Below, piece after piece: positions 36,049 through 44,804 of a DNA stretch of 64,000 bases. A model generated the notes under the pieces. The model saw only the letters and a list, made by a program, of their open reading frames with translations. It had not been told where the DNA came from and did no database searches. Made by a program: the position numbers and the translations under genes. Each line of letters starts with the position of its first letter. Positions within the stretch are counted from its first letter, which is position 1. This DNA comes from Brevibacterium permense (GTDB lineage Bacteria; Actinomycetota; Actinomycetes; Actinomycetales; Brevibacteriaceae): the NCBI RefSeq assembly GCF_025506275.1, contig NZ_QYCP01000094.1, forward strand, positions 186,001-250,000, read 5' to 3'.

Positions 36049-36990
36049 ATGGTTCGCACCTACCGTCTATTTGGAGGGGCATTGGTACAGACGGAGGATT
36101 CTCACCTCGACACTGCGATCATCCGCATGCTTCAACACGACGGCCGTGTCAGTGTGCTCGACCTGGCACGATCGTTCGGAGTATCTCGACACCTCATCGC
36201 CGAACGATTGCGGATCCTCACTGAGCTCGAAGGGCTGCGAGTGGTCGCGGCCCTCGATCCAGGAGTTGCCGGCCATCACGTGCTCACACATTCGATGGTT
36301 CGTATCGACGGGCCGGTGCGTCCTGTTGCCGAGGCAGTTGCTCAGCTTCCCAACGCCGTGTTCGTGTCGATGACCAGCGGCGAGCGGCCCCTGGTCTTTG
36401 AGTCACGACACGGTTCAAGTGCCACCTTGCTCGAGACTCTCGAAACGGTCCGAACGTTTCCCGGGGTTCATGAAATAAGGGTCACGACCTATGTCGATGT
36501 ACTGCGCGGATTCTTCGTCGCTCAGCGTCGCCAGAACATTTCATTGGACGATGTGGATCACGAGCTCATCGCTGCCTTGCAGGAAGACGGCCGGACCAGC
36601 TATCGGGCACTCGCAGAGGTGGTTCATCGGTCACCCTCGGCCGTTCGTTCGCGGGTACGACGACTTATATCTGCTGGAGTCATTCGCATTGCCGCCATCA
36701 AATCCGGCGGATTGTCCACCAACCGTTTCGCGACCGGTCTGGGCATCACGCTCGCGGGCCCTTCCGCACCAGTTCGGAAGTTCATACTCGAATCCGGATC
36801 GATTGAGTTCGCCGCGCGTTCTCACGGCGCTCACGATTTCATCGCCACTGCAGTCGGTTCCACCTCCGCCGAAGTGCTCTGCACAATGGAAGATCTACGA
36901 GCACTCGACGAAGTTGCCGCTGTAGAATGTTGGACCCACTTCGACCTCGTCAAGGAAGACTATGCGCGGGCGATTGGAAAGTTAGCATAG
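36049..36990 (+). CDS. Lrp/AsnC-family regulator with two HTH-RAM modules
   Basis: About 313 residues, twice the usual Lrp length. The first helix-turn-helix (DTAIIRMLQHDGRVSVLDLA, then FGVSRHLIAERLRIL) and the second (DHELIAALQEDGRTSYRALA, then VHRSPSAVRSRVRRL) are each followed by an alpha/beta effector region. Such double Lrp proteins occur in actinobacteria. The start is uncertain: ATG 36049 has no clear ribosome site; TTG 36082 has GGAGG four bases upstream and would remove eleven residues. It is divergent from the MHS transporter operon and is its likely regulator. Confidence 0.85.
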   Translation: MVRTYRLFGGALVQTEDSHLDTAIIRMLQHDGRVSVLDLARSFGVSRHLIAERLRILTELEGLRVVAALDPGVAGHHVLTHSMVRIDGPVRPVAEAVAQLPNAVFVSMTSGERPLVFESRHGSSATLLETLETVRTFPGVHEIRVTTYVDVLRGFFVAQRRQNISLDDVDHELIAALQEDGRTSYRALAEVVHRSPSAVRSRVRRLISAGVIRIAAIKSGGLSTNRFATGLGITLAGPSAPVRKFILESGSIEFAARSHGAHDFIATAVGSTSAEVLCTMEDLRALDEVAAVECWTHFDLVKEDYARAIGKLA

Positions 36991-36999
36991 TCTGTAGAC

Positions 37000-37425
37000 A
37001 TGAGCGAAACTCTTCGAGTAGTCGCAGCGGTCTTCCACGCCGGCAATCAGGTGCTTGCGTGCAGACGTAAGCCGGAAAAGACCGCAGGCGGCAAATGGGA
37101 ATTTCCTGGCGGAAAAGTTGAGGCGGGAGAATCTGCCGAGGAGGCGCTCCAGAGAGAATTGGCCGAAGAACTCAGCCTGGAGAACAGCTCTATCGGAAGC
37201 TTGATATCGCGAGACACCACAACGACCACCCGAACGTCGATTGATCTCGCTTGCTATTGGGCTGAAACCGAAACACGTCCTCAACGGAGCACTGATCACG
37301 ACGAGCTTCGCTGGTGTTCCGTGGAAGAGCTTGACCACCTTGATTGGGCCGAACCAGACCTTCCAGTAGTACGCCTCATCCAACGAAATGGGATCAATGC
37401 CGAAGTTGACGGGAAAGTAGGCTAG
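37000..37425 (+). CDS. Nudix hydrolase (MutT-like)
   Basis: A 141-residue Nudix protein with the full Nudix box (GGKVEAGESAEEALQ then RELAEEL) and GGKWEFPGGK preceding it, as in MutT-type (8-oxo-)dGTP diphosphatases. The GC content drops here compared with neighbours, and the gene runs into the HNH endonuclease gene after two bases. The pair probably arrived together. MutT-type activity is the default guess; a role coupled to the endonuclease is possible. Confidence 0.88.
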   Translation: MSETLRVVAAVFHAGNQVLACRRKPEKTAGGKWEFPGGKVEAGESAEEALQRELAEELSLENSSIGSLISRDTTTTTRTSIDLACYWAETETRPQRSTDHDELRWCSVEELDHLDWAEPDLPVVRLIQRNGINAEVDGKVG

Positions 37426-37427
37426 CT

Positions 37428-38371
37428 GTGGCTGAACCCGCAGGGCTTCGAGAGGCAGCAATCTCTTGGTTGCAAATGCGAACGGACGGAGGTCGTGACC
37501 CGCTCACTCGAGAAGAAATTCAAGACTTTCAGTTCGACGGCAAGCAATTCAAACTGCAATCAACTCAGCAAGGAATTCGAAAACCTAAAGGATTTTCGTC
37601 AGCGCTTTCAATCCAAACTGTCTTCCGCGGACCGGGCCAAAAAAGGCCATACGAGGACGCCATCGGCGATGATGGCCTGTTCAGATACATGTGGCGCGGA
37701 GACGATCCCTTCTTCTCCGAAAATATTGGCCTCCGAAACGCAATGGAAACGCAGGTTCCAATTATCTGGTTCTGGGGTGTAGGCATGCAACCTGCACGTT
37801 TCCAGGTAATCGCACCGACGTATGTCGTCGGTGAAGAACCTCGAGAGAAGCGGTTCCTATTGACGACACCCGAAGATGCCAGTGACATCAGCGGGATCGA
37901 TTTTTCTGCACAAGAGTTTGTAGCTAAGCGCTACCTCAGGCGGATGGCGAAGGTACGTGTCCACCAATACGTGTCCACCAACCCGTATTTAGATCCACCG
38001 TGCTCGCAGCGTATGAGAACCGCTGTTCAGTCTGTAATTTGGCACATCCGCCGCTTCTCGACGCTGCACATATCGTGAACGATTCCGACGAGAAAGGGGT
38101 GCCTTCAGTAGTTAACGGTTTAGCGATGTGCAAGATCCATCACGCTGCGTTCGACAAATTCTTCCTTGGAGTCCGTCCAGACTACACAGTCGAAATCCGG
38201 CATGATCTCCTCAATGAAATTGACGGTCCTATGCTTAGACACGGCCTGCAGGAACTTCACGGAATGAATCTCATGACAGTCCCGAAGCATAGGCGAGATC
38301 GACCCCAGCATGATCTACTCAAATACAAATATGACCAGTTCAAGAACGCCACAGCCGCTGATATAGCCTGA
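37428..38371 (+). pseudogene. HNH restriction endonuclease gene broken by a 14-bp tandem duplication
   Basis: Two frames make one HNH endonuclease. The first (37428 to about 37981) encodes an N-terminal domain (WLQMRTDGGRDPLTREE through AQEFVAKRYLRRMAKVRVHQ); the second, to 38371, encodes the nuclease: CSVCNLAH, LLDAAHIVNDSDE and CKIHHAAFDKF, then IDGPMLRHGLQELHG. TACGTGTCCACCAA occurs twice in tandem (37954-37967, 37968-37981). Removing one copy restores a continuous reading VRVHQPVFRSTVLAAYENRC. The start is a GTG with a weak ribosome site. Local GC is low (26 of 60 bases at 37501-37560). As written, the protein lacks its nuclease domain; slippage could restore it. No DNA methyltransferase is adjacent. 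Confidence 0.88.
37954..37981 (+). repeat. 14-bp tandem duplication causing frameshift
   Basis: Two adjacent perfect copies of TACGTGTCCACCAA. Fourteen is not a multiple of three, so the second copy shifts the endonuclease frame by two. It may be a recent replication slip, a phase switch, or an assembly error. Confidence 0.95.
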
Positions 38372-38440
38372 ACTAACTACCGTAGAGAGTCGACGACGCT
38401 GGTGTGTCAATGGACACTGCAAACTAGTGTCTACGACAGC

Positions 38441-39589
38441 TTACTTGCCAGCTAGCACAGCCTCAGTATCCCCACCCAATGCTGGCGCTGGCACAGCATC
38501 TGGCACCGGCGTTCCTCCGAACTCCAACGGCACACGTGGGGCGAGTACTCGTCCGACACCCGTCTGGTCGATTTCGGTGAGCATCGGATTCTCCGTCGAA
38601 CACCGAGGATCGTTCGTCACTAGATCCTCGAACGTCTGGAATCCGCCGACGAGTACCCCGGCTTCAGCCAACGCTGCTTCAGCCTCCTCGGCGGCGTGCT
38701 TGGCGAACCACGGCCGCACGACCGCGTCGATCGCTTCCCGAGCCTCGAACCGACCACCTTCGGTCGACAAGTCCACATCAAGCAGCGGTCCGATCATCTC
38801 CAATTTCTCGGCAAGCCCTGTCGCCTTCCCCAAACCGCGCCAGTGCTTGTTAGAGATGACGACAACCATCACCTGACGGCCATCCGCGCACTCGAACGAC
38901 TGCCCATAGGCACCGTAGAGACCATTGCCCAAGGCACCTCGAGTCTTCCCTGTCGCCTGAACCTCGGCGATATAGCCGAGGTTGCCGACGGTGGCGAGCA
39001 TCACATCTGACAGCGCCAGAGTGATCTCCTGGCCCTTGCCCGAGGAACGACGATCCAGCTCGGCAGCCATGATTCCATTGGAAATATAGAGTCCTGCGGC
39101 GACGTCCCACGCCGGGACCGCGTTGTTCACCGGACGCTCGTCATCGCCGGTGATGATCGGGAACCCGCTGGCCGCATTCACCGTGTAATCCACTGCCGGC
39201 GATCCGTCGTGCCACCCACCCAAGCGCAGCATGACGAGGTCCTCACGGTGCTGCACAAGGTTCTCGTACGAAAGCCACCCTCGGGCCGGAAGGTTAGTGA
39301 TGAGCGTGCCCGCCTCGGCGATGAGGTCTGTGGCGATCTTCTGGCCTTCCTCGGACTTCAGATCCAGCGTGACCGAGCGCTTCCCCTTATTCAGAGACGC
39401 CCAATAGATCGAGGTGCCTTCATCGCTGATCGGCCACCGGTTCGCATCGATGTTCCCACCGATCGGATCGATGCGAATAACATCAGCACCGAGTTGCGCC
39501 AATGTCATCCCGCCCAAGGGGGCTGCGACGAACGCAGAGATCTCAACAATCTTGAGGCCGGTCAGGGGTGCGGGGCGGGTGTCGGTCAT
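38441..39589 (-). CDS. mct: class III CoA-transferase, mesaconyl-CoA C1-C4 CoA transferase-like
   Basis: A 382-residue CaiB/BaiF-family protein that from memory closely resembles Mct (2-methylfumaryl-CoA isomerase) of the 3-hydroxypropionate bicycle: SAFVAAPLGGMTLAQLGADV, DPIGG, RWP, NKGKRS, ITNLPARGWLSYENL, VDYTVN and AWDVAAG, with Asp162 as the predicted catalytic residue. Mct moves CoA within mesaconyl-CoA from C1 to C4. The start at 39589 has GAGGAG seven bases upstream; the longer open frame is a shadow. It lies 11 bases after the hydratase gene whose relatives use the Mct product. Family placement is firm; the precise substrate is inferred from the pairing. Confidence 0.82.
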   Translation of the reverse strand: MTDTRPAPLTGLKIVEISAFVAAPLGGMTLAQLGADVIRIDPIGGNIDANRWPISDEGTSIYWASLNKGKRSVTLDLKSEEGQKIATDLIAEAGTLITNLPARGWLSYENLVQHREDLVMLRLGGWHDGSPAVDYTVNAASGFPIITGDDERPVNNAVPAWDVAAGLYISNGIMAAELDRRSSGKGQEITLALSDVMLATVGNLGYIAEVQATGKTRGALGNGLYGAYGQSFECADGRQVMVVVISNKHWRGLGKATGLAEKLEMIGPLLDVDLSTEGGRFEAREAIDAVVRPWFAKHAAEEAEAALAEAGVLVGGFQTFEDLVTNDPRCSTENPMLTEIDQTGVGRVLAPRVPLEFGGTPVPDAVPAPALGGDTEAVLAGK

Positions 39590-39600
39590 GCTGTTTCTCC

Positions 39601-40458
39601 TCAGTTCTTCGTCGTCACTGTGGCTGCGATTGCGGTCTTCCCACCTGGGGCGATTGCCTGCAACTCGTGTACTCCGACCTCGCTCTCGCGCCCGACGAGG
39701 TGGATCTGCTCGTTCGCGAACAACGGGGACTTCGCGGTGAACCGGTATCCGGTCACGGCCGCCTCGGGGTGGGTGGACATGAACGCGTCCAACAGCAGCG
39801 TCGCGGTCAACGGTCCATGGGTGACGAGCCCGGGGTAGCCTTCGACCTCGGTGACGTACGGGTGGTCGTAGTGGATGCGGTGGGAGTTGAACGTCAGCGC
39901 CGAGTAGCGGAAGAGCATGACCTCGTTCGGTCGGACCGAGCGCGTCCAGTCCCAACCGTCCGGGACCGGCGAGTCCTCACGCGGGGGCTTCGCCGCCGAT
40001 CCCTCCGGCACCGAGGTGGCCTCGCGGTAGACGATCGTGTGCCGATCTGTCGTGGCAGGCTTCCCATCCGCGGTGAGCTCGTGGCGGAGCACAACGAAGC
40101 ACAGGGGCCCGGTGCTCCCCGTCTTCTCCGTGATCGATTCGATCGTCGTCGTCCGCTCGATCGTCTGCCCGGGCAGGATCGGGGCGTGGAACTCGAGCTT
40201 GCTGCCGGCCCACATCCGCCTGGGCAACGGCACCGGGGGCATGAACCCGCCGAGCGCGGCATGCCCGTCGGCCCCGAGTTCACTCATCGGCACATCGTCT
40301 TCGGAGAAGTGCAGCCAGTGCCCGAGTGGGAACAGTGGCGCGACCCGGTCGCCGTCGTGACCGAGAAGTGTTGCCAGTCGTGCGGCCCGCTCCCCGTCGG
40401 CGGTCTCTGACATGGTCGCGGTTCGCCCGACCCAATCGTGGATGTTCGTCTCAGTCAT
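39601..40458 (-). CDS. meh: FAS1-like/HTD2-type acyl-CoA hydratase, mesaconyl-C4-CoA hydratase-like
   Basis: A 285-residue double-hotdog hydratase. The N-terminal half has FPLGHWLHF and LPRRMWAGSKLEFHAPILPG; the C-terminal half has RYSALTFNSHRIHYDHPYV and GYPGLVTHGPLTATLLLD with the catalytic His region. Relatives include mesaconyl-C4-CoA hydratase (Meh), which forms (S)-citramalyl-CoA. Start at 40458 has AGGAA about ten bases upstream. It is followed by the Mct-like gene. Other HTD2 proteins act on different enoyl thioesters, so the assignment rests on the Mct neighbour. Confidence 0.78.
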   Translation of the reverse strand: MTETNIHDWVGRTATMSETADGERAARLATLLGHDGDRVAPLFPLGHWLHFSEDDVPMSELGADGHAALGGFMPPVPLPRRMWAGSKLEFHAPILPGQTIERTTTIESITEKTGSTGPLCFVVLRHELTADGKPATTDRHTIVYREATSVPEGSAAKPPREDSPVPDGWDWTRSVRPNEVMLFRYSALTFNSHRIHYDHPYVTEVEGYPGLVTHGPLTATLLLDAFMSTHPEAAVTGYRFTAKSPLFANEQIHLVGRESEVGVHELQAIAPGGKTAIAATVTTKN

Positions 40459-40504
40459 CGCAGTCAAGTTCCTATCGGTGATTCGTGTAGTGCGCCCAGA
40501 GGTT

Positions 40505-40576
40505 CCCAATTGCTACCCGACGGCGGCGCAGATACCTGGCGCCAGGTTGCTGGGCCGCCGTCGGGTAGTAATTGGG
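40505..40576. repeat. large nested inverted repeat in the dicarboxylate operon
   Basis: Two 23-base arms (40505-40527 and 40554-40576) pair with one G-T type mismatch; the 26-base loop contains a perfect 14-base palindrome, ACCTGGCGCCAGGT, at 40534-40547. It lies directly after the stop of the acyl-CoA dehydrogenase gene at 40578 and before the hydratase gene of the same operon. No T-run follows on the transcribed strand, so it is not a textbook terminator; partial termination or an RNA-processing/stabilising hairpin is possible. Confidence 0.9.
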
Positions 40577-40577
40577 A

Positions 40578-41753
40578 TTAACGTCCTAGGAGTTCGTCGG
40601 AGATGATGCGCATCTGGATCTCCGACGAGCCCTCGAAGATCTTCGTCAGGCGAGCATCCCGCCAGTGGCGTTCGACGGCGAAGTCCTTCGTGTATCCGGC
40701 ACCGCCATGGATCTGCAGAGCCTCGGAGGTGACCTTCTCGCTCATCTCTCCGGCCAGGTACTTCACCATCGCCGCTTCCTTGTCGCACCGACGACCCGAA
40801 TCGATCTCCGTGCATACGTGGTACATCAGCTGTCGGCACGCCTCGATCTGCGCGGCCATGTCCGCGACCTTGAACCGCAGGTGCTGGAAGTCCGCGAGCG
40901 GATGCCCGAACTGCTCCCGTTCCTTGAGGTACTTCACCGAGTCCTCGAGCGCCGCCTGTGCCAGACCGATCGACCGGGCCGCCGTGTGCGCACGTCCGAC
41001 TTCGAGGCCCGACACCGCCTGGTAGAACCCACGGCCTTCCTCACCGAGGAGCGAATCGGCTGGCAAGACGAAGTTGTCGAACGACAGTTCCCAGGTCTTC
41101 CACCCGTGGTAGCCGATCTTCTTCGCCGGTGCCCCGGAAATGCCTTCGGGGAAGGTGCCGCGTTCCTTCTCGACGAGGAACACCGAGATCCCCCGATGCC
41201 GCTTCTCCTCCACCGAGGTGCGGGCGAAGAGGACGATGTAGTCGGCCTGATCGGCATACGTGCACCACATCTTCGTCCCGTTGATGACCCAATCACCATC
41301 GGCATTGCGTTCGGCCTTACACCGCAGATTCGCGACATCGGACCCGGCTTCGGCCTCGGAGAGGGCGAACGCGCCGAGGTACTCGCCGGCAGCGACCTTC
41401 GGCAGCAGACGGGCTTCCTGCTCGGGGGAGAACCCCCCACCCATGCCGTTGCCGCGGGCGAGCAGTCCGGCCACCGACATCCAGGCACGTGAGAGCTCTT
41501 CGGCCACGAGGCAGTACTCGAACACGCCGAGCCCCAGTCCCCCGTACTCTTCGGGGATGAGGATGCCGAAGAAGCCCATCTCGGCCATCTGCTTGACCAT
41601 AGAATCCGGGAACTGCCCCTCGACCGGGTCGAGCTCGTTGGCGATCGGCAGGACGACATCGCGGGCGAACTCGCGGGCGAGCGCCTGAATTTCGAGGCGC
41701 TCCTCGGTCATCATGTGCGGAGTGTCCGGACGCGGACGGGGTTTGTGAGTCAT
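40578..41753 (-). CDS. acyl-CoA dehydrogenase
   Basis: A 391-residue flavin acyl-CoA dehydrogenase: ALSEAEAGSD (FAD-contacting motif), GTKMWCTYADQADY, and IHGGAGYTKDF followed by FEGSSEIQ, where Glu374 is the predicted catalytic base. GAGGGAAG precedes the ATG. It is one of two such genes in the operon; both are standard-length (about 380-390), shorter than known methylsuccinyl-CoA dehydrogenase. It would introduce a 2,3-double bond in an acyl-CoA, for example to give an enoyl-CoA for the hydratase. Confidence 0.9.
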   Translation of the reverse strand: MTHKPRPRPDTPHMMTEERLEIQALAREFARDVVLPIANELDPVEGQFPDSMVKQMAEMGFFGILIPEEYGGLGLGVFEYCLVAEELSRAWMSVAGLLARGNGMGGGFSPEQEARLLPKVAAGEYLGAFALSEAEAGSDVANLRCKAERNADGDWVINGTKMWCTYADQADYIVLFARTSVEEKRHRGISVFLVEKERGTFPEGISGAPAKKIGYHGWKTWELSFDNFVLPADSLLGEEGRGFYQAVSGLEVGRAHTAARSIGLAQAALEDSVKYLKEREQFGHPLADFQHLRFKVADMAAQIEACRQLMYHVCTEIDSGRRCDKEAAMVKYLAGEMSEKVTSEALQIHGGAGYTKDFAVERHWRDARLTKIFEGSSEIQMRIISDELLGR

Positions 41754-41866
41754 GTTCTTCCCTCGAGTTGAGTTCGTGGCCAGAAGTCTGGAGGCGGATC
41801 GTGCGGGTACGTCAGGCGCGGGTGGGCAGGTTGCCCAACCGTGGGCCAGCAGTAGCCGGTGAACCC

Positions 41867-43015
41867 TCAGGCCTTGTTCCGGCCGATGAGCTGCTTGGCG
41901 ATGACGTTCATCTGGATCTCGTTCGTACCTTCGCCGACGATCATCAGCGGAGCGTCACGGTAGTAGCGCTCGACGTCGTACTCGGTGGAGTATCCGTAAC
42001 CGCCATGCACGCGGATGGCGTCGAGGGCCACCTCGGCGGCCATCTCCGAGGCGTAGAGCTTCGCCATTCCGGCCTCCATGTCCACTCGCGCACCCGAATC
42101 GTAGGTACGGGCGGCGTGGAGGACGAGCTGCCGGGCGGCCTCGAGCTTCGTGGCCATCATGGCGAGCTTGCTGCCCACCGACTGATGCTTCCAGATCGGC
42201 TTGCCCATCGACTCACGCTCCTGCGAGTACTTCACCGCATCATCGAGCGCCGCCTGCGCAACACCGAGCGACCGGGACGCGACCTGGATGCGGCCGATCT
42301 CGAGTCCCTTCATCATCTGCTTGAACCCGACCCCCTCGGCCTCTCCGAGCAGCTGCGACTGCGGCTGCCTCAGACCGTCGAAGGACAGCTCGCAGGTCTC
42401 GACGCCCTTGTACCCGAGTTTCGACAGATCCTGGGAGACGGTGAACCCCTCCCCCTTCTCCACGAGGATGATCGAGATGCCCTTATGCCGCGGTTCCGCC
42501 TCGGGGTCGGTCTTGCACAGCAGCGCGATGAGATCGGACTTCCGGGCATTCGTGATCCACGTCTTCGAACCGTTGATGACGTAGTCGTCACCGTCCTTGA
42601 CCGCAGTGGTGCGCATGGCCTGCAGGTCGGAGCCGCCGCCGGGTTCGGTCAGCGCCATCGTCGCCCGCAGCTCGCCCGTGGCCATTCGCGGCAGGTACTT
42701 ATCCTTCTGCTCATCGGTGCCGTATTCCTGGAGGAGCTTCGCGACGACGGTGTGCCCGCCCATGGCACCGGCCAGCGACATCCACCCGCGAGCGAGCTCC
42801 TGAGTGATGAGCGCATACGCCTCGGTCGAGACCTTGCCCATCCCCCACGGCTCGTCGATGGCGAGCCCGTAGATGCCCATATCCTTCATCGTCTGAATCC
42901 ACGCCTCGGGATACTCGTTGGCGTGCTCGACCTTGTTGACCGATGGCTTGACCTGCTCGTCGATGAATTCGGCGACCAGATCGATCATCATCTGCTCTTC
43001 ATTGCTCACTGCCAT
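41867..43015 (-). CDS. acyl-CoA dehydrogenase
   Basis: A 382-residue acyl-CoA dehydrogenase with MALTEPGGGSDLQAM, NGSKTWITNARKSD, and IRVHGGYGYSTEYDVERYYRD followed by VGEGTNEIQ, where Glu362 is the predicted base. It lies 35 bases after the fumarase gene and 113 bases before the other dehydrogenase gene. The two are clearly different in sequence, so they may form a heteromer or act on different intermediates. Confidence 0.9.
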   Translation of the reverse strand: MAVSNEEQMMIDLVAEFIDEQVKPSVNKVEHANEYPEAWIQTMKDMGIYGLAIDEPWGMGKVSTEAYALITQELARGWMSLAGAMGGHTVVAKLLQEYGTDEQKDKYLPRMATGELRATMALTEPGGGSDLQAMRTTAVKDGDDYVINGSKTWITNARKSDLIALLCKTDPEAEPRHKGISIILVEKGEGFTVSQDLSKLGYKGVETCELSFDGLRQPQSQLLGEAEGVGFKQMMKGLEIGRIQVASRSLGVAQAALDDAVKYSQERESMGKPIWKHQSVGSKLAMMATKLEAARQLVLHAARTYDSGARVDMEAGMAKLYASEMAAEVALDAIRVHGGYGYSTEYDVERYYRDAPLMIVGEGTNEIQMNVIAKQLIGRNKA

Positions 43016-43050
43016 GGTGAAATCCTCTGCTCGTTCGTTGTTGTCATAGC

Positions 43051-44799
43051 TCAGTCCAATCGGGTGCCGTCGCGCACCGTGCGGGTCCGCCCGAGGCCGA
43101 GCGTCGGTGGACCGGTGCTGTCGAAAAAGTCATTTCCCTTGTCGTCGGTGATGATGAACGCAGGGAAGTCCTCGACCCGGATCTTCCACACGGCTTCCAT
43201 CCCGAGCTCTTCCATATCGAGAACCTCGACCGAGGTGATGCAATCCTGCGCCAATCGGGCGGCCGGTCCGCCGATCGACCCGAGGTAGAAGCCGCCGAAT
43301 TCGGCGCAGGAGCTCTTCACCTGTGCGGACCGGTTGCCTTTGCCGAGCATGATCATCGACCCGCCGGCCTCCTGGAACCGGCGCACATAGGTGTCCATCC
43401 GCGACGAGGTGGTCGGACCGAACGACCCCGAGGGCATCCCCTCGGGCGTCTTCGCCGGCCCCGCGTAGTAGATGGGGTGATCCTTGAAATAGTCGGGAAG
43501 CTGCCCACCCGCGTCGAGGCGGTCCCGCAGTTCCGCGTGGACGATATCGCGAGCGACGACGACCGTTCCCGTCAGTGACACCCGATCCCCGACCGACAGC
43601 CCGGACAGCTGTGTCTGCAGGTGCGGCATCGGTCGGTCGAGGTCGATGGCGGTGACATTCCCGGATTCGATCTCCTCGACGCGGCCCATCGCCGGCAGGA
43701 ACCTCGCCGGATCGTGTTCGAGCTCTTCGATGAATACGCCGTCTGCGTTGATGCGGGCGATGATCTGCCGGTCGGCCGAACAGCTCACGGCGATCGCGAT
43801 CGGCAGGGACCCGTTGTGTCGGGGCAGCCGGACGACCCGGACGTCGTGGCAGAAATACTTGCCGCCGAACTGGGCACCGAAGCCGAGGTTCTGAGTGAGT
43901 TCGAAGACGGTCTTCTCGAACTCCCGGTCTCGGAAACCGTGGCCCAATGCGGCATCGCCGGTCTCAGGCAGGTCATCGAGATAGTGGGCGCTGGCGAGCT
44001 TCGCGGTCTTGAGCGTGAACTCGGCCGAGGGTCCGCCGATGACGACAGCCAGATGATAGGGAGGGCAGGCCGCGGTGCCCAGAGTGGAGGTCTTCTCCGC
44101 GAGGAAGTCGAGCATCGCCGACTCGTTGAGCACGGCCTTCGTCTCCTGGAAGAGGAAGGACTTGTTCGCGCTTCCTCCTCCCTTGGCCATGAACAGCAGC
44201 TCGTAGTCATCGGCCGGGCTCAGGGCCACCTCGATCTGGGCGGGCAGGTTCGTGCCGGTGTTCGTCTCCTCGAACAGGCTCGTCGGTGCCAGCTGCGAAT
44301 AGCGGAGGTTGAGCTCCTCGTAGGCACGGCCGATTCCGCGGGACAGGTGCCTGGCATCGTCGCCGTCGGTGAGCACGTTCGGGCCGCGCTTGGCCGAGAC
44401 GATCGCCGTGCCCGTGTCCTGACACATCGGCAGGATCTCCCCGGCCGAGACTGCGGCGTTCTGCAGCAGATCGAGGGCGACGAAGACGTCGTTGTCGCTG
44501 GCCTCCGGGTCATCGATGATCGCCCTCAGACTGGCCAGGTGGTCCGTGCGCAGGTAGTGCGAGATCTCCTTGAAGGCCACCTCGGCGAGGTCGGACAAGG
44601 TCTCAGGTGCCACGGAGAGGAAACTGCGAGACGTCCCGGCCACCTCGGTGGTGGTCGTCTCCACTCCTCCGATGTCGAGCCTGCGCATCCGCGGGCCCTC
44701 ACCGTCGGTGGGCAGCAGGGGTGAGTATGCGAAACCGTCGGTAGTGGCCCTCACCGAGACGGCCTTACTGTCGGTCGTGCGTGCAGGTTCGTCGTCCAT
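43051..44799 (-). CDS. class I fumarate hydratase family (possible mesaconase)
   Basis: A 582-residue iron-sulfur hydratase like E. coli FumA/FumB. The three cluster Cys match FumA spacing: Cys126 (PMCQDTG), Cys245 (AACPPYH) and Cys340 (VSCSADR). The C-terminal beta domain ([25 protein letters not shown]) is intact. Class I fumarases hydrate fumarate to malate and are known to hydrate mesaconate to citramalate too. The start at 44799 gives full family length; a longer open frame is a shadow of the upstream gene. Its place inside a CoA-transferase/hydratase operon, not with central-carbon genes, favours mesaconase. Confidence 0.88.
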   Translation of the reverse strand: MDDEPARTTDSKAVSVRATTDGFAYSPLLPTDGEGPRMRRLDIGGVETTTTEVAGTSRSFLSVAPETLSDLAEVAFKEISHYLRTDHLASLRAIIDDPEASDNDVFVALDLLQNAAVSAGEILPMCQDTGTAIVSAKRGPNVLTDGDDARHLSRGIGRAYEELNLRYSQLAPTSLFEETNTGTNLPAQIEVALSPADDYELLFMAKGGGSANKSFLFQETKAVLNESAMLDFLAEKTSTLGTAACPPYHLAVVIGGPSAEFTLKTAKLASAHYLDDLPETGDAALGHGFRDREFEKTVFELTQNLGFGAQFGGKYFCHDVRVVRLPRHNGSLPIAIAVSCSADRQIIARINADGVFIEELEHDPARFLPAMGRVEEIESGNVTAIDLDRPMPHLQTQLSGLSVGDRVSLTGTVVVARDIVHAELRDRLDAGGQLPDYFKDHPIYYAGPAKTPEGMPSGSFGPTTSSRMDTYVRRFQEAGGSMIMLGKGNRSAQVKSSCAEFGGFYLGSIGGPAARLAQDCITSVEVLDMEELGMEAVWKIRVEDFPAFIITDDKGNDFFDSTGPPTLGLGRTRTVRDGTRLD

Positions 44800-44804
44800 C
44801 GCCG

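Noticed and set aside
37428..38371. Nudix-HNH pair as a complete restriction-modification system
   Set aside because: No methyltransferase or specificity gene is adjacent and the nuclease frame is broken.
40505..40576. Nested palindrome as insertion-sequence ends
   Set aside because: Only 72 bases long with no transposase and no sign of target duplication.
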